Below are positions 26,201 to 40,300 of a stretch of DNA of 64,000 bases, piece after piece. The notes beneath the pieces were generated by a model. It saw only the letters and a list, made by a program, of their open reading frames with translations. It made no database searches and was not told where the DNA came from. This stretch comes from Holothuria scabra (Eukaryota; Echinodermata; Holothuroidea; Aspidochirotida; Holothuriidae). Location of the stretch: the NCBI GenBank assembly GCA_037179385.1, contig CM074188.1, positions 24,073,318-24,137,317 on the forward strand. The letters are read 5' to 3'. The position numbers and the translations under genes were made by a program. Position 1 is the first letter of the stretch, and the number at the start of each line of letters is the position of its first letter.

Positions 26201-26699
26201 ACAATGGGATAAACTTCCCCTTCTAGTTATCCATCGTCCTTCTCTTTCCATTGCCATCAAGGTCTTATTGACCTTGGCATAGCCTTGACCTAGGACCAAA
26301 CAATAGCTTAATGGTCTTTCATTCCATTACTGAATGACATTTAGATTTCGAAACTTTTTGGCCTGTTCACCAATCATGTAACAGTTGATCAGGAAGTAAA
26401 TTTTCACATATTTATTCAGAGTCCCCTTATGATTTTGTAGTTTGAAATCACTCTCAGTTTTCTCTATTTTATCACGGAGCTACTACCTTGAGCTGCAAAG
26501 TACCAGCTCCATTTTAGTAGCATCAACGCCCACTACGAAATGTCGCAAAAACTCATTGTAAAGTATGTGAAGGATTTTGGTTGCGCAATATCAATTGTGT
26601 TGTGCCACGGTTGTAACCACGACGTGTACCACACGGTTGCCACCATGCATAACGAGAGATACAAACTTAACTGTAGACGAATCAGAACAACGAGTGAAA

Positions 26700-27705
26700 C
26701 CGACGTTCAGTATGGAACGCAAAAACCGCCATCGCATATGACGATGTACTTCCATTTGGTGGCGTTATTTTACATGAAGATGTTAGTTCAAATGGCCATC
26801 TATCTCGGTAAATGATGGCGTTCTTCCATTTTGCGATGTTACCATCTTAAACGGCGTTCGATCAAACGGCGATGTGTATCCAAGACGTGTATCTAAGGCC
26901 TGTATCGAAGGCGTGTATCCAAGGGGAGTTCCTGTTCTCAGGTATACATATTCAGCAAAGTAAAAACAAACCAATCACAATGGTTGTCATATAAAGAGAT
27001 CTAGGTCTCGCACGTGTGCGCGCGGTTTCATACTAGTTACTCAATATACTAGGCTAAGTTAGTTACCCACATGTCCCATATGCATGCTTAATAACCTCGT
27101 ACAACCACCTGTGTGCCCTAAGCAAAACGTTCAAGTTCAACGATCAGACGATGGATGAAATAATTGAATCTCTTCACATCGTAAATGAAGACGAGGTGAA
27201 GGAAAACTTTCGAAGGGAAGCAGTAAGTTTGATCACTCATTGCAATGATAATGCTCGCCTTTACGTAGCCAAAGCCAAACCTGATTGGCTGCATCTTTTA
27301 CAAAACCATCCTTTAGATGGAATATGGAATAGTCATCATTGGTAACTCCCCTTGGATACACGCCTTGGATACACGCCTTAGATACACGTCTTGGATACAC
27401 ATCGCCGTTTGATCGAACGCCGTTTACGATGGTAACATGGAAAAACGGAAGAACGCCATTATTCCCGAGATAGATGGCCATTTGAACTAACATCATCATG
27501 TAAAATAACGCCACCAAATGGAAGTACATCGTTATATGTGATCGAACGCCGTTTGAGTTGGTAACGTCGAAAAACGGAAGAACGTCATCATTCCTGGATA
27601 GATGGCCATTTGAACTAACATCTTCATGTAAAGTAACGCCACCAAATGGAAGTACATCGTCATATGCGATGGCGGTTTTGGCGTTCCATAGTTCAGTGGG
27701 GCCAG
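26700..27705. repeat. Inverted duplication with arms 26700-26945 and 27345-27705
   Basis: The left arm reappears on the minus strand about 400 bases downstream with few differences; the right arm has an extra internal copy of about 135 bases. Both arms contain short tandem units of the type CGTGTATCCAAGG and AAACGGCGTTCGATC. The spacer holds a GC-rich CACGTGTGCGCGCG stretch and the small ORF at 27151. The long minus-strand reading frame across the right arm (27233-27712) is repeat-derived. Lying 0.7-1.7 kb upstream of the SLC22 coding start, it may overlap the promoter or 5' exon region. Confidence 0.75.
27151..27222 (+). other. Possible small 5' exon or upstream ORF (24 codons ending at a GTAAGT donor)
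   Basis: ATG in a reasonable context opens an acidic, coding-looking stretch (MDEIIESLHIVNEDEVKEN...) and meets a good donor, GTAAGT, at 27223. Spliced to the acceptor at 28392 it would read two more codons and stop at a TGA overlapping the SLC22 ATG (ATGA overlap), so it would be an upstream ORF and not an N-terminal extension. Alternatively it belongs to the repeat element whose inverted arms flank it. No homology recognised. Confidence 0.2.
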
Positions 27706-28392
27706 GGGTCAATTTGCGCTGCCATCACGTATCAGTATGTTTGAACAAGTGTTGTTTTCACTGATATTTAAGGACATGTGCGTTCGAATCTTGCAGTAAA
27801 ATGTTCATGAAATATTTAACAATGAATGTCCTAGTAAATCGTAGTTCGAAGCTCAAAAGAGTAACTCAATGAAAGCATATTCTGGCTTTAACATGGCTAA
27901 GTCCATTTATTTTGGAATGGCGTTGTTTCCTACCTGTCGTCAGAGGTGTATATATTAGAAGTGCACACTCCTCATTCATGATGCGTCGCAGGTCTTGCAG
28001 ATGGGTCACTCTATGTACCTGTAATCTAAACAACGTTGTTTGAAGTATTCTTCAAGATGGTTAATAAATATGCAATGCAAAGCGAACGGGGCTTGCCTGA
28101 CATGATGGAGAAACTCCGTAGATTTTCATCCATATATTAATTTTTGAAGTTGTGATGGCCGCTGTTTCGCGTGACCCATATTCATGACCCGGGTCAGATC
28201 AAGATGTACGTGAGGGGCCAATTAATCATTTTCATACAAGTGCAAGTCAGATACTGTGCCAAAATAAACGAGCCATCACATTTGACTCTGCGCTACTTCT
28301 CTGACATCAGCTTTTCACACTTCAAATGATATTTCCTTCAATAATAACAGAAAATACCCTGGTGTTGATATAATGGTTCCTTTCTTTTTCAG
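27706..28392 (+). other. Upstream region and 5' intron sequence of the SLC22-like gene
   Basis: No coding signal or repeat recognised. It ends in a pyrimidine tract and AG acceptor at 28381-28392. No TATA box or start site can be assigned because the first exon is unknown. Confidence 0.4.
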
Positions 28393-31300
28393 GAGAAATG
28401 AAGTACGATGAAATAGTCAGCCATCTTGGAGACTTCGGTCGCTACCAAAGGAGGGTGTACGTCTTGCTGAGTCTGCCAATATTTTGTTCTGCGTGGCATA
28501 TATTGTGCCAGGTATTTTTGGCGGGTTACACTGACCACTGGTGCGCAGTGGATTCATGGAGGGATGTGGATTGCACGACGACTTGGAACATGACACATGA
28601 AGAATGTGAACAAGAGAAGCGAGCCGCCTCTATACCTGCCACTCTTAAAGACGGCAATGTGGTGTACTCCCAGTGTGAAAAGTACAACGTCACGGGTCTA
28701 GAATTTGCGCCTGATGTAGAGCCATTGGGTAACCACACTTATCAATGTGATGACGGATGGATCTACGACAGAAGCCAGTATAAAACTACGATCGTCACAG
28801 ACGTAAGGAAAATAAAAATTATTTTACTAAGGGTTGAATGTTTCGTTAGGCGTTCACAGAGCCAGTTTGTCTGGAGCCAGTTGGTATATACACTCTCATA
28901 TTTCTGTATTTCCAACTCTGTTTGATTTACACATCAAGGCATGTAAAGACATCTCTCTGATGGAATGTTATATTAGGATTGATTTAAATATACAATGGCC
29001 ACTGGTAAACGCCCAATTGATCATAAGCCTCTCCCCTTTTTCTACAGTGGTGGTAAACCATCGAAAATAATCCACTTGGCAAACAAATTTTATTTAAAAA
29101 ATTTTTGCAGAAAAGAGCAATTTAAATTCGGAAGAAATTTACAACATGTTGCAAAATATAATCCAGTCAAAGTGTTATGGCAGGTGAGCATCACCGGAAT
29201 GTAAATTAACCGAATACATTCAATTGCCTCCTGAAATACTGCTGCATCTCTACAAGGTGTAGCTCAAACAAAGTCACATCATTCGTAGTTACTTTTCTTT
29301 TCAAACGTTAACACCATTGCCACTCATACGGAGATCAAGAATCACTGAAGAATCGTGTTGACAACTTCTAAGCGGATCTATTTTTTTCTTTTTTGTAACG
29401 AAGTCGCTGCCTAGGAATTAACACAAATACGTTCACCACTTCAAGGCAAAATTCAGTTGAACGCAGTACTAAAATTCGCGAGTTAGGAGTAGCAATTGTA
29501 AGTCACAATGAAAGCTCTCCGTACATACACGCCAAACACGCATGCATGCTTATCCAAAAATAGGAGGCTAACTTAAAATGGATCCAAACTGGGGAATAGT
29601 GAGTGACCATACATCTAGAAGGGAAATGCAGTCATTCCAATAACCCAATATTCCAATAACTTTTCAGTGGAGGTGCAGTGGACGTAAAAATATATTTTCA
29701 TTTTGGAATACAAGGTGTTCTGTGTGAACATTATGTAGAAAGTCCAAGTCCACTGAGCCAGAGTCAAAGTGACTGTTTATGGATACATGCAAGGTTTTGT
29801 GAGTTAACAAAACCTAACATTAGGCCTCCTTTGTTGGCTTCACCGTGACTGCGGTTGCGACCTTTTAGTTAAGCTTCAGAATACCCTTCCAGTAAACGTT
29901 GTATCCAATTAAAAAGACGGCACTTTAAAACTGCATCATGGGAAGAATCATGATTGCGAGGTTACGTAATAATGATCTAACTGGATGGTGGAATTTATGA
30001 CTGCTTTACCTTGAATATGCAATATTTAAGGCTTTTGGTATAATGAAAAATACTTGGTAGAAAAAACGAAGAACTTCCTGAGAATTAGCTGTTGGTCTAA
30101 AAATAGGCCTAAGTTTGGAAGGGCTGCTCTTGCCCTTTAAAAGCACCATCTGAAATGGAAATGTTAGTGTGTTGGTCAAGACTGCAAGAGTATGTAATAT
30201 TTCTATACCAATATTGTAACAATAATATTACCAATAATTATTCGTTTGAAACTGGAATATAGCCACTCCTGTACCTTTAAGGACAACATAGCCTAAAACT
30301 GAAAGGGGATAACGGTGGTAAAATAGAATAAATATTGATTGGTTACGATAAAATGTTGTTGAAGTTGATTGTTTCCCAATAGCTTATACCCTTCAGCAGT
30401 GCTATACTCAAGATCTGGTAAATTGTTCCATGGACGGTGGTTCTTCACTTAGATCCCTTTCCTTCTTTTTTCAGTTTGACTTGGTTTGTGACAAAAGCAG
30501 TTATCCAGAAATAGCGCAGTCCATTCACTTCGCCGGTGTAATGGTGGGGACTTTTATTCTTGGGAGTCTGGCGGACAGGTAAGCCTCGACATACTGAGTT
30601 GGCAATACAATCATAAGATATTGTTTCACCTTTAGATGTCTAATTTGTTACGTAGACATCAATTTTTGCTTTTAGTTAACTGAAAATTGTCTCACTCAAA
30701 GTTAGAAGGATGTACTGCAGTTAAGCAGGTCCGTAGCCCGACAAGGCGCCGAAGGGGGACCAAAACCTTTGGGGGGGGGGGTGAAAATTTTCTGGGGCCA
30801 GTGGTGTACAAATGAATTAAGTCAATGACAAACTTCTAATTCTCTAGTTGAGGAAAAATCATTTTTAAGGGCTTCGTCTCCCGGCCCCCTCGGCTACGAA
30901 CCTGCAGTTTAGGTGAACTTAAATAGAGAGTGGTCAATCTTAATTTTCTCTTTTCAGAGTTGGACGTTACTATACCTTATATGGTGCCCTAATTCTAACG
31001 GCTGTTGTCGGCGCCCTCACATCCTTATCAAATTCGTTCTGGATGTACACCGTGTTCCGATTCTTTGTTGGTTCAACAAATTATGCGCTGATAACAATTG
31101 CCTTCATTGCGGGTGAGCACTGAGATCATTTTAACTGGAGAAAACAGAATTATTCGTGTATTCGGATTGACTTATTTTACGAGTTGACCTTCGGTGAAAT
31201 TATGTAATTTGAATGTTAAAAAACAACTGAATTAAAGTGTTAGAAATTGACCTTAAAACAACACATAAATTTAATTATGAAATTTTATGTAGATATAAAT

Positions 31301-34300
31301 TTCATAGCTTATTCGGTTTCTGAGATATGAAATATCGGAAAGTGTCCACTAAATTTTAATATTCGATTGGTTTGTGGTGCCCTTGTTGTACACACTTTGA
31401 TTCCTTTTGTAATATGTTTACAGGACCTTGCATCTATCATAGTTATTATACCTTTCCCTGGTTGGGAAACTCCGCGAACTGACTGCTTATGTTGAGATTC
31501 CGGTTTTCGTCAGTCACGTGACGTTGATAGTGCACGGTGGCCTTGTTGTTAAACTCTCCATACGTACTGTATATGTGCAGACAGGGTAAACTGATTTCTT
31601 CGAGAGTCTCTTGCGAACATTTATCAAAATTTAATGACTTCAATTAGGGCGTATATTATTGCGAAAGGTTTGATTAAGATTTGTGTCTTAAATTAGAACA
31701 GCCGAAAAGCGAGAATAACTGTACCCAAACTAAAAAAGCGGGACAATCGAAGGCTGGGCTAGCAACAGTAACTTGGTAAGCACACTCAACAATTCCGCGA
31801 AATTGCGAAGCACGTAGCAATCGCACTGTATAACGTTAGACTAGTTGGATTAACCCATTTTAACAAACGAGTGTAACGGTTCATCACAGGAGTGTAGGCC
31901 TATTATACCATATTTATCAGTAACTATGGTCGTACAAAATTTTAGGAAGCCCACCTATCGTAATAAAGTAGGTGTACTTCACCCTTACCGCACACTGACT
32001 GCGGTATGTTATAAGCTTGTAGGGCCTACTGAATGTCCTCAACGAAGGTCTCCAAACGCCAGGCCTCGGAACCAGTATTTTACGCTTAAAAAGCGAAAAT
32101 GAAACCTGAGAACATAGGATTTCTTCATTTATTCAAAAATCTTAAAAACTTACTGATTAGGAGGCCTTTTGCAGTTCCCTTTTAGCTCTTGGGTCAGCTT
32201 TAATTTCACTTCCCAGCAGAAACAGTACATTACTCAATGGAGCCACATCGCTATCAGATCGATCGTGTGCATCTTCAAAGTCACGTGATGAACTTTTTTG
32301 AAGAGCTCAACATGCTTTTACGGACAGTTACGGACACACGCTACAAAAACTATGAACGAACAAACAGCTTATACGTCTATGCAATCACAGTGTACGTAAG
32401 GAGTTTCCCAACCAGGAAAAGGTATAATAACTATGCTTCTATGCATCCTCCCATGCGAGTAGCCAGGATTGTGTTATTGGGGAGGGTTTTGGTGCCATGG
32501 GGGGTTGGGGCACGATATGAGGGAAAAGTCTAAAGATAGAAAAAAACCCCGCTATTTTAGGTGTTTTTGCATTGCAAGGTTGGGTCATGTGGGGTTCTAA
32601 GCCCCCAAAACCCTCCCCGTGGCTACGCCACTGCATCCTCCTGTGGGTGTTGAATGGTAGGACTATAACTTGAAAATGCTCAGAATAGCATAATAAGTCA
32701 GGTTTGGTTTCATATCCAATAGAAACGGAAAGTTATTTTGTGGTCCTGTGTAACAGTTGTGGGTGTACTGTGAAAAGTGTCCGGGAACAAAATTTTAAAA
32801 TTTTTAAAAAACGACTGGAATCGTTAATTTCCTCACTCGTGAAAGGAGGATTTGGAGGTTGTCTAACTTTGACCATTGTCATCAGTATGGGTAGGAAAAT
32901 TGCCAGGCAAATTTGGTGAATTATATGGACCAACTTACTGGTTACCTTGAAGAATGTTGATATGAATGAAAGTCCTCACTTGCAAATTGCACTCCCACTG
33001 TGTTACTAGTCACGCGTTGTAAGGTAAAAGAAATTTCTATTGATAGTGTTCTTAAACATTATTTTCCCCGATTTTTCATTACCTTTCTCAACGAAAGGTA
33101 GCATTTGCACTTTAGACTACAAGCAGGTGATTGTATCAGTATTGCAAGTGTATGCTATTTCTCAATTCTTTCTCTCATTCTGAAATAATATTCCTTTAGT
33201 CAGTTAGTGGAAAGTATCTGCTCCTCTCTCGAAATCAAGTTTCATCAAAAGGGTTCCCTAATGTCCACAACTTTTCAATGTTGTTGACATTGGTATCATT
33301 GTTGACATTGATATCATTGTGTACGGAAAACGGTACCTTTCTAACTGCAATACATATGTTTTATAATTTCTAACACCTGCTTAGAATAGAAATGATTAAA
33401 AAATTTGCCAAAATGGTGTTGGTAATTTATCCACAGCGACTGAATTAATTGGACCATCCAAAAGAGTGTTGGCAGGGGTGGCTATCCAGTTGTTTTTCGC
33501 AGTAGGTTATATGGCGTTGGCCGGACTAGCGGCCTTGATAAGGAACTGGCGTTATTTTCAGTTGACCATTTCACTTTTGCCGTTGTTGAACCTTTTCTCC
33601 ATGTTGTAAGTATAATTGAACAAAAAAATCGGTTAAGTTTCAAGTTCTGGACAGAATGATTGAGGTCTTCTGCAAGGGACATGTTCCAATTTTCTCCGTT
33701 TGAAATAACCAGTGGGCCGTTCCACAAAGAGTTACGCACAATCTTAAGTTTGATTCACCATACTAAAACCAACAGTAAATCATACTTAAGATCGTGCGTA
33801 ACTCTTTGTGGAACGGGCCCCAGGTCCTTAAACTTACTCTTATAGACGAATCAGATTAGCACTTTTTTTAAGGAGTGTAGGCCGCCATTAGTGGAGTCCA
33901 TCAGCCTAAAACTGTCTTTATTTATTGTTTACATGAATTTCAAACCCTCATATTTAGTGAACTTTGAGAATTCAAGATATAAATTAGTGTACAACCATCC
34001 ATGATAGAGGTAAGCAAGGAAATCGAAAGATTTAAAGGTGATGGACCCCAGGTTTGGCCGACTGAAATCAGCCTATCACTTGCTGTCCGGATTCGTGTAT
34101 AACTTTTCTTTGTCTCGGTAAATTGAAGTGTGATATACAGACTACATAAGAAGTACTGTTGCAAAATAGGAGTCTGTCTAGGTTACTTTCACCCTTTGAG
34201 CAAAGATCAAACCAACTTGGTTTGGCGGCCCAGTACAGTCCGCACTATAAGTAGCATCACGAGACATGCTAGTGTGCAAAAGTGTGTTTCATTGCCTCAA

Positions 34301-37300
34301 AAATGTCTACTTAGGCAGCATGGTAGAACGAATGGCCCTTTTTTCTATAGCACCTATACCCAAACAGTCCACTTACTTTTCATATGTAGCACCTATCTTA
34401 CTCTAAATATTTCGCTTTTTACCATTCTTTACTTCTTTCAGTTTCGTCCCGGAATCCCCGCGATGGCTGTTATCACAGAAAAAGACGGATCAAGCTATGA
34501 AAATCTTGAAGAAAATATCCCAAGTCAATGGAGTACCACTGCCGAAAATGGATGAAGTTGAAGATGAGGTAACGTTAGTGGACTTTTCTTTCTGCAATCA
34601 AATTTTTGTGTAGTAATACTATGAGAACTAAGATGGTGTTCTTAATTATCATTCCTGAAGAGGTGGAGATTTTATAATGTTTTGGGATGCCTTCTTCTGA
34701 TTTTTCATTTTTCAACAATTGTACTCTGTTAGATCTTTTGGAGTACAGTATGTCAATTTATGACCCAATGAGTCCGTGTTCAAAATTGGAAGGAATTGAT
34801 CACGTGCACATCCAGGAATTTACATGGGGCATTAAAGATAGAGGGAACCCAAAGGGACCGTGAGCTACGAGGAAATGCCACACGTTCCTAAGATAAAGTA
34901 TGGGAAAGGACTGGATTAAGACTGTAGGATTGTGTTGTCAAGAGAAAAGTATTCGGAATCACTGGGATGTTTACAAATGTAACCTGGCAGTAGTGTAACC
35001 GGTTTCTTATATTATTGAGTGCTAACCAATCCCAAAAACCACATATCGATATAAGCTGCTAATTGAAACCTAATTCAAAGATATTTGATAGAATGAAAGA
35101 CGGTAGGGTAAAAGGCGCATTTGCAATGAATATTATCTTAACTATCGTTTCACTTAAACTGTCCTTCAAGCAATCCGGGGCATCGATTTGATTTTCATAG
35201 TGCCGGGGGGGGGGGGGGGGATCTGGTCCAATTTTTTCTCCTGTCCTGGTAACGTGTCTACAGCGGCGTAGGTAGACATTTTTGTGGGAAGGGAGTGCAT
35301 GGGTAAGCATCCAGATTTTACGATTATTTGTAGGGTGAACACCAGGGACGTATGTTTCGACACGCGAAACGAATTTTTGGCTTTATTCAAATATTTGAAA
35401 ACATGGAGCGTGTGTTGCAGAAAGGTTTGGATTTGGGGTTTTCCGTTCGGAAATTTGAAAGGTTGGGGGATTTCTGAAGAATTTGAATTTCCTGTTGGCA
35501 AATGTGAGACTGAGCGGCAACCAAATATCGTTGTTGCTACATAATGCTATCCAACGTCTACAAAATGAGGCTCTCCGACGTTTTTTTTTTTGTGTCCAGA
35601 ACTTATATCGGAGAAAATGTGGTGGTTTATGAAAATTAAAGAAAATTTATGAGAATAACACTGTACTTTCCGGTTTCACTTGATGACCTGGTGTCACATA
35701 GCAACTTCAGATTTTTTAACTTCCATAGTTCGGGAAGTTTTACCAAACTGAAGGTAAGAGCGAGCACTTCTGCTAAGGAATTGCAATTTACATAGTCTTT
35801 TTGGTAGTACCTAACTTTAAATTTTCAGGTCACAAAAAGTAGGGGGACTTCTACGTTAGTGACATATTCCCCCTGTCCCTCACATCGACGCCCATGCAAC
35901 CAGTCACGTTGACATGACTTTCTTGCCTCGCAAAGTGTACGAAACTCTCCGAAAACATTCAATATGCTTTGCTTCAATTGGAAATGGTGAATTCATTTTT
36001 TAAAATATGTTCCATTTTTTTCTTTAGTCTAAGTTGCTTTTCTGTGTATTTTGTTTTACTAAAAAAAAAACCCACCATGATAACGTTTCTGGTAATGCCC
36101 TTAAGTTAAAGTCATTTTCAAAATGGCGATATTACGGTTGCTGCCAACTGTGCAAAACGCATGAGTGTATATGAAAATGTTAATGATAGTACTTTACCAT
36201 TGTTCTCCATTCACAGGAAGACGATGTTAGACAGTATACAACTGTAGATATTCTCAAAAGTCCGATGCTTTCAATGAGGTTGTTCGTCATGATGTTTGTT
36301 TGGTAAACACAACTTTATTATTTCAACCTTTTTACTCCAACGGTGCTACGGGGGGACTTCCCCCTCGAATGTTGTGCTTCTCCCACATACCCCCTCCCCC
36401 TGTTAGTTCAGTAAAGAGTAAAATTGTATAACTCTCCGATGACTTGGTTTTTTATCCAGAGATGTGCTTAAACCCCGAGCTTCCTGCAGCTTCGCCCCTG
36501 GACCCCCTTAAACAAGAGCACGTGCTTCGGACTCGGTTTTGCGCTACGCCAGAAAATGTCCCCCAGCATGTTTTCCCCATGCAGACAATCTACATCTCAT
36601 AGGTGGAGATTGTATGCATACAAATAAATGGATAATTTTCCACAACTGTCTGCAAAACGTTCAACATGCATGGTAAATGAAATTCAGCATTGATATACTA
36701 AAGGGTAAAACATATCTTCCTCCAGAGAAAACATAAGGTACAAAATATAACATTCTTATACTTGTGTTTGAGGGTTCATTCTAATTTGGTTACCGTAACG
36801 TCGGCTTCTTATAAAATTAAAATCTTTTCCATTTCAGGTTCGTTCATACTTTAGTTTATTATGGTCTAGCACTGAGTGCCGCAGACTTTGGGGTCAGTGT
36901 TTACCTTGCTTTCTTATTAGGCGGTTTTGTTGAGCTACCTGCTTACATCGTTACTGGTGTTACCATGGAAATTTTTGGCAGGCGTCCTTCCACATTTGTC
37001 CTCATGTTGATTGGTGGGATTACCTGCATATTAACACCTTTCGTTCGTGAGTATTGTGATTGTTACTCTTATTACACGCAAATCCTGTTTCAAATTAGAG
37101 GCTGCTTCAGTTAAACTTTCAAATATTGTTTCCCGAGCAGGTTGCATCTTGTCTTGCGATAATAATTAGTGGTTACAGTATTATACCCCTCAATAGAGTA
37201 ATCTCACGTGACGTCACAATTGGTGAGCCACGCCCACTACCGGTCAGCCGGTCATAAATAAGCAGTGTTTTAGTGCAACAGTCACACACAACACCAAATA

Positions 37301-40300
37301 TGCCTCCTTCTTAGGGAACCATGTCAAAGCTTTTGCTTCCGTTTTCATTATAGCAGCATAAATGTAGATCATGGCACCAAAATCAGAAACAAGTAGGCCT
37401 ATACCTGTGTGCGCTAATCGTCCAACGACGTAAAGAAATCTGAACTCAGAATGATTATTTTTTAAACGTATCCCTATATCTATGGTAATTGGTCTACTCC
37501 TTTCATGTCTTTCTCTCAGCTCTAGGTCCGATTAGAGCAACTGTAGCTACGATCGGGAAGTTCGGAATATCAGCTTCATTTGCTCTTGTGTATGTCTGGG
37601 CGGTAGAGATATTCCCCACACCTTTAAGGTAAGAACAGGAACAAAGCAATAGACGGATACAGTCCGCTGTAGATAGTTCTCAGTGACGTCACAACTAGGC
37701 ATTAGCAACCGCCCATATCTGCGGGCAAGCCTGTACGAACATATAGGGGTTGCCCTAAACATGACTGAAGTACGCCACCTGAAAAACTCCTATGAGGTCA
37801 CGTGAGGCCTTTCTATAGAGATCTAAAGAGAGGAGCTGAATCTTGAAGGGATAAACATGTCAGATGCGCCCGTTTCTATGGCAACTACACAGCCATCGAT
37901 GCCCATAACCCTTTTTACAAACGACCTCGTCATAAACTAGATAGTATCTAGTTTATCTAGACGACTGTATTATCTAGATGACTGTGTCTGTCTTTAAGGG
38001 CAAAACCAAGACTGCGGTCGAGTGGTGGAGGGGATGAATCCCTTCTTCTTCCCTAAACTTATCGTTTCTATTTTTCTCACAAAATATGGTTCTGTGTCTG
38101 AAACTTTCAAACAATAAAACAAAAAAGAGAACAGAAGCCTTCCTTACCGATTCTATAGAGTAGAAAAGAATTCATTGCAATTAAGCCCACATGCACTGAA
38201 CAACAATAGGCTTAACTATGAAACCTTTGTCTTCGTACAACCAGTATAAACGAAGCGGATGTTTAACATATGAAACAACATGTAATTAAAGGTGGTAGCG
38301 CGTGCGTAGTGCGCGAAAGCTTTAATGGAAAAAAAAATTTTGAAAATAATTACCGGTACTGATTATATCGAATGAGATGATAATAGCTACATACAATTTT
38401 TCTCCATGTTTCAAAATATTGATGGGCATTAGAAATGATGTCCTCACTTAATTATTGGAGGTGTTGACTTGTATACCTCTCTCTTACGATCGCAGCCCAT
38501 GGCTTCGGGCAAAATCGGCTATACTCCAGGGAAACTAATGGCTTTTGGTATTTGATTTTCAAGTGGTACAGGCAAAAGTACATTTGGTAGTTCTATGTAG
38601 TTAAAGCCTTTTATGGCGTGATCAAATTCTTGGCCCAAGTTAGATACGTTAAATAAGTTATTAATTGAAAGTGCCCCCTTATTGTTTGAGAATACCCATA
38701 TAACTTAAAATCTCTTCCTTTGATAAAGAAGTTAAACGAAGAGTGAGCAGACATTCTACAGACTCATTCATGTATACAAACAAATGACATCATGATTGCT
38801 TGACAACAACAGAGTTGATGAAATGCGCTAACATTTTCGTCACAAGAAAAGGTAGACCCGTCTGCATGCTAAGTGCAATCGCAAGATCGCTACAAGCGCA
38901 AAACTTAACATGCACACGTATGCGCATGCTCTATACCAAGCAGTGTCAACCAGTGACGTAACCACGCGAGTATCAGTCAGAAGTCAAACTCTAGACCTCC
39001 CGACTGCAAGTCTAACTTAGGTGTTCTAATCACTTGACCATGCAGTCGGACATAACATGGTGATGGAATGCTAAAAAACTAACCGCATGCATTTGATCAA
39101 TGGGCAAACGGTAGTAATCCATTCATGTAATAGCCTACACATCTAAACAATAAGGATTACCAGCTTGTTGTTGTTGGAAAACCCTAGGATGGGGGACTGG
39201 ACAATATCTCCCCCCCTCACTATGATTCCATTTTTGTTGTGTTCCTAAAAGAAATGTATTGAAACAAATTTTACCTCAAGAGCAGCAAATGTGACAACAG
39301 ATTTTATGTAAAGGTCTGTCGCACCAGAGTTTAAATCTGCTGCTGTTTGCGGTCCCGAACGCACAATTTTATCTTAAAAGTTAGGGTGAATAGAAAAACT
39401 CCTTTCACAGGAAGGTTCCAAAAGTCGCCCGTATTTAAAGTAAGATAAAAAAAATCAAAGCGCAGCAGATTTCGACTTTTTTTTTTTTTAAATTAATAAC
39501 GTCTATTTCTTTCAAACGTTCTCAATGGAGAGAAGGACGAAGAAGCACATCCTCCTGCATGTTTCTTTGAGCGGGGAGATGAAACAACTCCCTGCTTTGA
39601 GAGATCTCCCTCCCGGGAGTCCTGACCGGGTGATACCCAAGATTTTAAAAATGGAACCTTCTGTCATTGTGCTTGAACAACATAAGCAATAGGGAAAACA
39701 AACCAGAGAGCGCAGTGGCGTAGCTAGGATTTTTTCCAGGGGGGAGGGGGCAAAGGTATAAATTTTCCCCAAAATTTTCCCGGTCAATGTGTATGTATTT
39801 CATATAAAATATGCAAACTTACAAGTATAACAACATTACCATGTCATTTTGTAATATTACCTGCATTTTAATCTTAAAGTAAAACATAGAGCAATCGGAA
39901 ATAACAAAGTATATTTTTTTGGTAAACAATATCTGGTTTATTTGTATGTACTAACGCAGGATTTCTCTGAAGGGGAGGGGCATGCAGTATGGTCTAAGGG
40001 GAGGGGTGTCCGGAAATTTTTTGACGTTTTCAAGGAGCCTAGATGCAAAATGGTGCAAGATTTTCGACTTTGACAGGAACAGTGTTAAAAGTTGAATCGT
40101 GGTGGTTCATGAGGATAAAACTGAAACTATTGTGTCTTGATATGCATTTTCCTTATGCCATTTATGCTACCCTACGAAGCAAAACTTGTCATTAAATTTG
40201 CACACTTTTAGGAGTCAAAATAAAAGAGCATTGATCGGTATTTGTGGTTTTCTTGGCCACAAAATGTTATTTTGTCATAAAGATTATCTAAGCGGAGCGC

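Noticed and set aside
27233..27712. 159-codon minus-strand frame
   Set aside because: It runs through the right arm of an inverted repeat with internal short tandem units; similar peptide appears from the left arm; no domain.
28803..28925. Continuation of the exon 1 reading frame past the donor
   Set aside because: Similarity to SLC22 proteins stops at GTAAGG and resumes exactly at 30475.
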